Assembly (NCBI RefSeq): GCF_038502225.1
Contig: NC_091346.1
Coordinates: 11,905,865-11,969,864, forward strand
Origin: Cherax quadricarinatus
Taxonomy: Eukaryota; Arthropoda; Malacostraca; Decapoda; Parastacidae
DNA: 64,000 nt
Reading direction: 5' to 3'
The notes beneath the pieces were generated by a model. The model was not told the DNA's origin and did not search any database. It saw only the letters and a program-made list of their open reading frames with translations. Both the position numbers and the translations under genes were made by a program. Of this stretch, positions 60,542 through 64,000 are shown one piece after another; position 1 is the stretch's first letter; every line of letters begins with the position of its first letter.

Positions 60542-61605
60542 CCCCTTGAGTGTTTCGGTCGTATATATACGTCTTACGAGATACCCTGTTTGACATATCT
60601 ATATGCATAAATTCTAGCGGCTTCAAATCAAGTGGGAGAGGGCTGGTAGGCCTACATGAGAGAGAATGGGTCTGAGTGATGGGTGTGCACCCTGTGAAAA
60701 AAATCTGGGACTCAGTGGTGCACTGTGGGAATGCCATCTTGGTAGTCCATTTTCACTATGCCTCGTGGTAAGAAGTACCTCACTCCTCGGCGGATTGGAG
60801 GTTTTTTGTTCCCAAGTGATAGCTCTAACAGCGATGAAAGTGTCAGTGAAAGTGAATTCCCTGGTTTTCAAGTGGGTGTGACCGACAACAGTGCCCAGGA
60901 TAACGTAATTAGTGATGAAAACCCAGATGACTCACAACCTTCCACCTCTGGTGCTGGGCCGGCTCGTTCATTTTCACCTGTACCAGGATGAAAGAGGAAA
61001 CTATTTGCCCGTGTACAAGACTCAGATGTGAGCAGTGAAAGTGATAGTAATTTCAAAGCTATTGAAAGCAGTTCTAGTTGCGACAGTGAGGGTGAATATT
61101 CCCCAGTGAAGCGGCAGTATATACGACATCGCTTGTGGTCTGGTAGTGTGCCATATGCTGTTCCAAGGGGAAGGAGTAAATCTCGGAGCATATCCCGTGG
61201 CCCTACACCATGACCTGATAGTGAAGATGACGATATTGTTACAATGGGTATGAATGATGTGAGGCAGCAGGCAGTGGTGGTGATAGTGATGGTGGCATGA
61301 GTCATGCGGCACCAGCAGTGGGTCATGCTACTACCGATGCTACTGACTCTGCACAACTACAACCAGCCTCACCCAACCCCACACTCCCACAACAACCACA
61401 ACCACAACCACGTTTCAATATCCAGAACCCACCAGTTGACCGCATCTGGGATTGCCAGCAAGGTGACGAGTTTGTTCCCAGTCCCCATGACTTTGATGAA
61501 ACACAAAGTGGAATATGGCCATCATGTACACTTGGGAACAATGCCACTGAACTGGAATGCTTTCAGTTGTTCTTCCATGAACCCCTGATGGACATTATTG
61601 TCCAT
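60542..61605 (+). pseudogene. piggyBac relic 2: left end and transposase N-terminus
   Basis: TTAA at 60538-60541, then a CCCCTTGAGTGTTTCGG terminus related to that at 11894. ATG 60758 gives MPRGKKYLTPRRIGGFLFPS. In-frame stops lie at 60989 and 61211, and a shift follows. NPPVDRIWDCQQGDEFVP and GNNATELECFQLFF continue to PLMDIIV. The element is then cut at about 61600, before any catalytic Asp. Comparison with the copy at 12110 shows which stops there are mutations (this copy has CGG where that one has TGA). Confidence 0.8.
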
Positions 61606-61759
61606 CAGGCCTGGTTAAAATAAGTTCTGTAATAATATATCGCAAACCACTTTATTACTAGCTAGATAAAGCAGGTTTGACTATATATTATGAATCATCA
61701 AAAGTACTCTCATTGTATTATATTGTATTATATTATTATTAGGTTAGGTATTACGAATG
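61606..61759. other. Junction of unknown origin
   Basis: AT-rich sequence between the broken piggyBac and the second LTR element. Includes (ATTAT)n-like runs at about 61715-61740. Confidence 0.3.
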
Positions 61760-62272
61760 TGTAACCACTACTGTAGTGACCAATTGGTGGTTCTAGAATT
61801 GATGCCACGTGTCGCCTTCTGGCCGAGCTGAAGTCATACTATGGAGTAGTTGAGTGAGTCAGTCAGCTCCTAGCTCTGACTCGGTACGGGTCTTCAACCC
61901 AAAGCTCCTAGCTTAAACTAAAACTTTAAACCTAGTCTATTGTCTTGCCTTTGCCTTTAGTTTCCTGAAGTCTGGTAATTCATGTCACTTATGAAAGATA
62001 ACTATTTCATTACCTCAGACCTTTCTAAAAGAGTTAAATGGTGAGATTAGTAGATTATTAATTGAAATTATTGTATCATACTCTGTTAATGAGAATTTGA
62101 ACGTAAGACTGGGTTTCTTGCTGTATAGTATTTCATTTATAATTGCTTGTGGTTATTTTAATTCACTAACCAAATACCAATGAAACTAAATGATTGGTAA
62201 TAAAATAAAACTAACAAAAAAAATTGGAGTTATTTGTGCCCCTATTGTTACGGTGAAGATTAAGTCGTAACA
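61760..62272 (+). repeat. Candidate 5' LTR of second gypsy-like element
   Basis: It ends in CGTAACA just before a primer-binding site at 62275 (TGGGGGCCTGTCCGGGAG, tRNA-Pro-like). The proposed start TGTAACC at 61760 gives TGT..ACA tips, but no second LTR is in the window to confirm it. Confidence 0.45.
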
Positions 62273-62357
62273 AATGGGGGCCTGTCCGGGAGCTACTTAC
62301 CCTGAAGTACATATTTGTTTTGCATTAAAATTAAGCTCCCTTGCGAGAATTAAGAAA

Positions 62358-64000
62358 ATGGATCCAGAAATTTAGTCATTAATAGATGAATTAACAGAGG
62401 CTACTATTGACACTTTAAAATTACAGACGTGTTGGCAAATAGCTAGACAGTTAGATATACCTTATTAAAGATACCATAGCGCAGAGACTCTTAGGTCCCT
62501 AATTAAGGATAGATTATTTCCGAAATCCCAAGCAATGCCAGAATTAGATTCAGAAGATAGTTTTATTTCTCAGTTCGAGGAAGCAGAAATCCCACAGATG
62601 GGAACTGCCTTAAATAATGAAGTTGAACCAGGGTTTACAAGGCCTTACTACTCAGTCCAGTCTCAAAGCTCTCCCCCATTCATTTCCCCAGAGTATGTAT
62701 TGGTGGTTGGAACGAACCTTCAGTCAAGTGACGGGGATAATTTTAGGAGTGGTGCTCGTCCAAAATACTTCCGGAGAAGACGCCCGAATTCCCCTCGGTG
62801 TCATTACCTCTTGGGAATTTCACGTCCGAACAACTAGAGAGAATAGAACGCATATTACTATTACAAAACTCTCAAATCGAAGCTAGAAGATATCTAAACG
62901 AGGAAGAATTTAGGCATGAAAGGTTTCATTTTGAAACAAAGCAGAAGGGAGTTCCGGAAGAAAGAGATGTGAAGAGCACTGTAACCGGGTTTGACTTACA
63001 TAAAGCAGCTCTGATGGTACCTAAGTTTAACGAAACAGACTTAGATGAATTCTTTGAAATTTTTGAGAATCAGGCACGTTCAATGGGCTGGCCCAAAGAC
63101 AAATGGGCCACATTGCTGCACACGTCTCTATATGGAAAGGCGCAGTCTTGTGTCACCTCCTTACCATATGAGTTTTATGTCCAGTACGACGTAGTAAAGA
63201 GAACTATTTTAGAAGCATATGACATGCTCCCTATTAGTTACCAAATAGCTTTTCATTCCATGAAACAGCAAACAGGACAAACTTATTTAGATTTTGCCCG
63301 AGGGAAAGCAGTGGCGTTTGAACGTTGGTGTCGAGCTTCTAGGGTCACGACTTTAAAAGATCTATCACAATTAATGTTACTAGAAGATTTGTATGCAAAT
63401 TTTCCAGAGGGAGTTCGCCAGTATCTTGTTGGCCATCCGCAAACGACGTTGTTAGAGACTGCCGTGCTGGCAGACAACTTTGAGATTTCCCAGAGGTTGG
63501 TACACTCTGAAAGCAGCCAGGTTATCAAACCAGCAACGAGACCCGAACCTGCGAAGCCTTTCGGTAGGCGACCTACCCAACCCGTTCACTCCCGTGTAAC
63601 AAGTAAACCCGAAGTATAACACCAAATTCAATCGAGCCCATCCTATAGACCAGATAGGTCATGGGAAAAAATTAAATGTTCGTACTGTTCGAAGCTGGAA
63701 CATTTCAAATCACAATGCTTTAAGCGTGATAGGGACCAGGGAAGGAGTCCGTCCTATAGATTGCCCACACAAATCATATCCTCTACGACTCATCCAAGGA
63801 AGTCCGAGCCAAGAGTAGACGCTCTGTCCCAAGGAAAAGGAACAGATCCTCCTAGTTGACTAAGCAGAATATGGGTATCATCGTCAAACTTGTCAAGAGC
63901 TATGAGTCCTTACTTTTCCAAAAGCAAAGTAGGAATTACTGATAGCCAGTTGTTGCAAGTAAATTCCTTTAGGGATACGGGGTCCTACTTAACATTGTTA
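62358..64000 (+). pseudogene. Gag-protease of second gypsy-like element, broken, runs off the edge
   Basis: ATG 62358 (MDPEI) meets TAG at 62373, another stop near 62465 and a frameshift near 62800. From 62798 Gag reads FDLHKAALMVPKFNETDLDE, WPKDKWATLLHTSLYGKA and LLEDLYANFPEGVRQYLVG, clearly homologous to 21652-24423. After TAA at 63617-63619 the same frame continues with a knuckle CSYCSKLEHFKSQC (the usual Gly before His is Glu), a TGA near 63857 and the start of protease, SFRDTGSYLTLL, where DTG is intact. The copy is older than the element at 20185. Its integrase/RT order would lie beyond 64000. Confidence 0.75.

Noticed and set aside
1..64000. Integrated DNA-virus genes, such as those sometimes found in crustacean genomes
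   Set aside because: I found no capsid, polymerase or other viral frame; every long frame is explained by transposable elements or satellites.

Overview
The window is animal nuclear DNA, AT-rich and almost wholly built of transposable elements. The mixture of repeats (CR1/L2-like and RTE-like LINEs, tRNA-derived SINEs, Tigger and piggyBac elements, Penelope-like fold-backs, long minisatellites) is what I would expect of a decapod crustacean such as a crayfish, lobster or shrimp. That assignment is inference from remembered repeat style, not proven. Nothing bacterial or organellar is visible.

The only host gene I can support lies on the minus strand. Two exons with good splice signals (59677-59473 and 36362-36238) join in phase into one HMG box preceded by a basic linker, most like the second HMG box of mitochondrial transcription factor A (TFAM). 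They are separated by a 23.1 kb intron. On this reading everything from 36363 to 59472 is intronic, and the flanking DNA is probably intronic or intergenic too. The other exons were not found.

Layout. 1-9.8 kb: fragments of a TTAA-flanked MITE family, a 5'-truncated RTE-like LINE (family A), and an internally deleted LINE (family B) carrying a fold-back Penelope-like insert and a complete MITE. 9.8-19 kb: a four-level nest, in which CR1-like LINE C is split by a piggyBac element, which is split by a Tigger-like element, which is split by a LINE A copy. 19-20.2 kb: a tRNA-derived SINE and two small Tigger MITEs. 20.2-27.2 kb: a complete Ty3/gypsy-like LTR element with nearly identical LTRs and an unusual domain order. 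27.2-30.9 kb: LINE and Tc1 relics and a large fold-back with hammerhead-like hairpins. 30.9-36.2 kb: a Tigger element containing LINE A and MITE inserts. 36.2-36.4 kb: HMG exon. 36.4-44.5 kb: Tigger fragments, a 50-bp minisatellite, LINE D with a fold-back SINE, and direct Penelope-like repeats. 44.5-53.5 kb: LINE E, split by a full-length LINE A copy with one long intact frame and a 10-bp target duplication. 53.5-59.2 kb: LINE B, a second 50-bp minisatellite, an (AGT)n array and a 2.6 kb 44-bp minisatellite. 59.4-59.7 kb: HMG exon. 60-64 kb: a second piggyBac relic and a second gypsy-like element running off the edge.

Sequential insertions give a relative timeline. LINE C, LINE E and both Tiggers are old and broken. 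The LINE A copy at 46486-50102 and the LTR element at 20185-27184 are the youngest. Gene starts are approximate where they depend on alignment by eye, and family names for the LINEs (A-F) are local labels.
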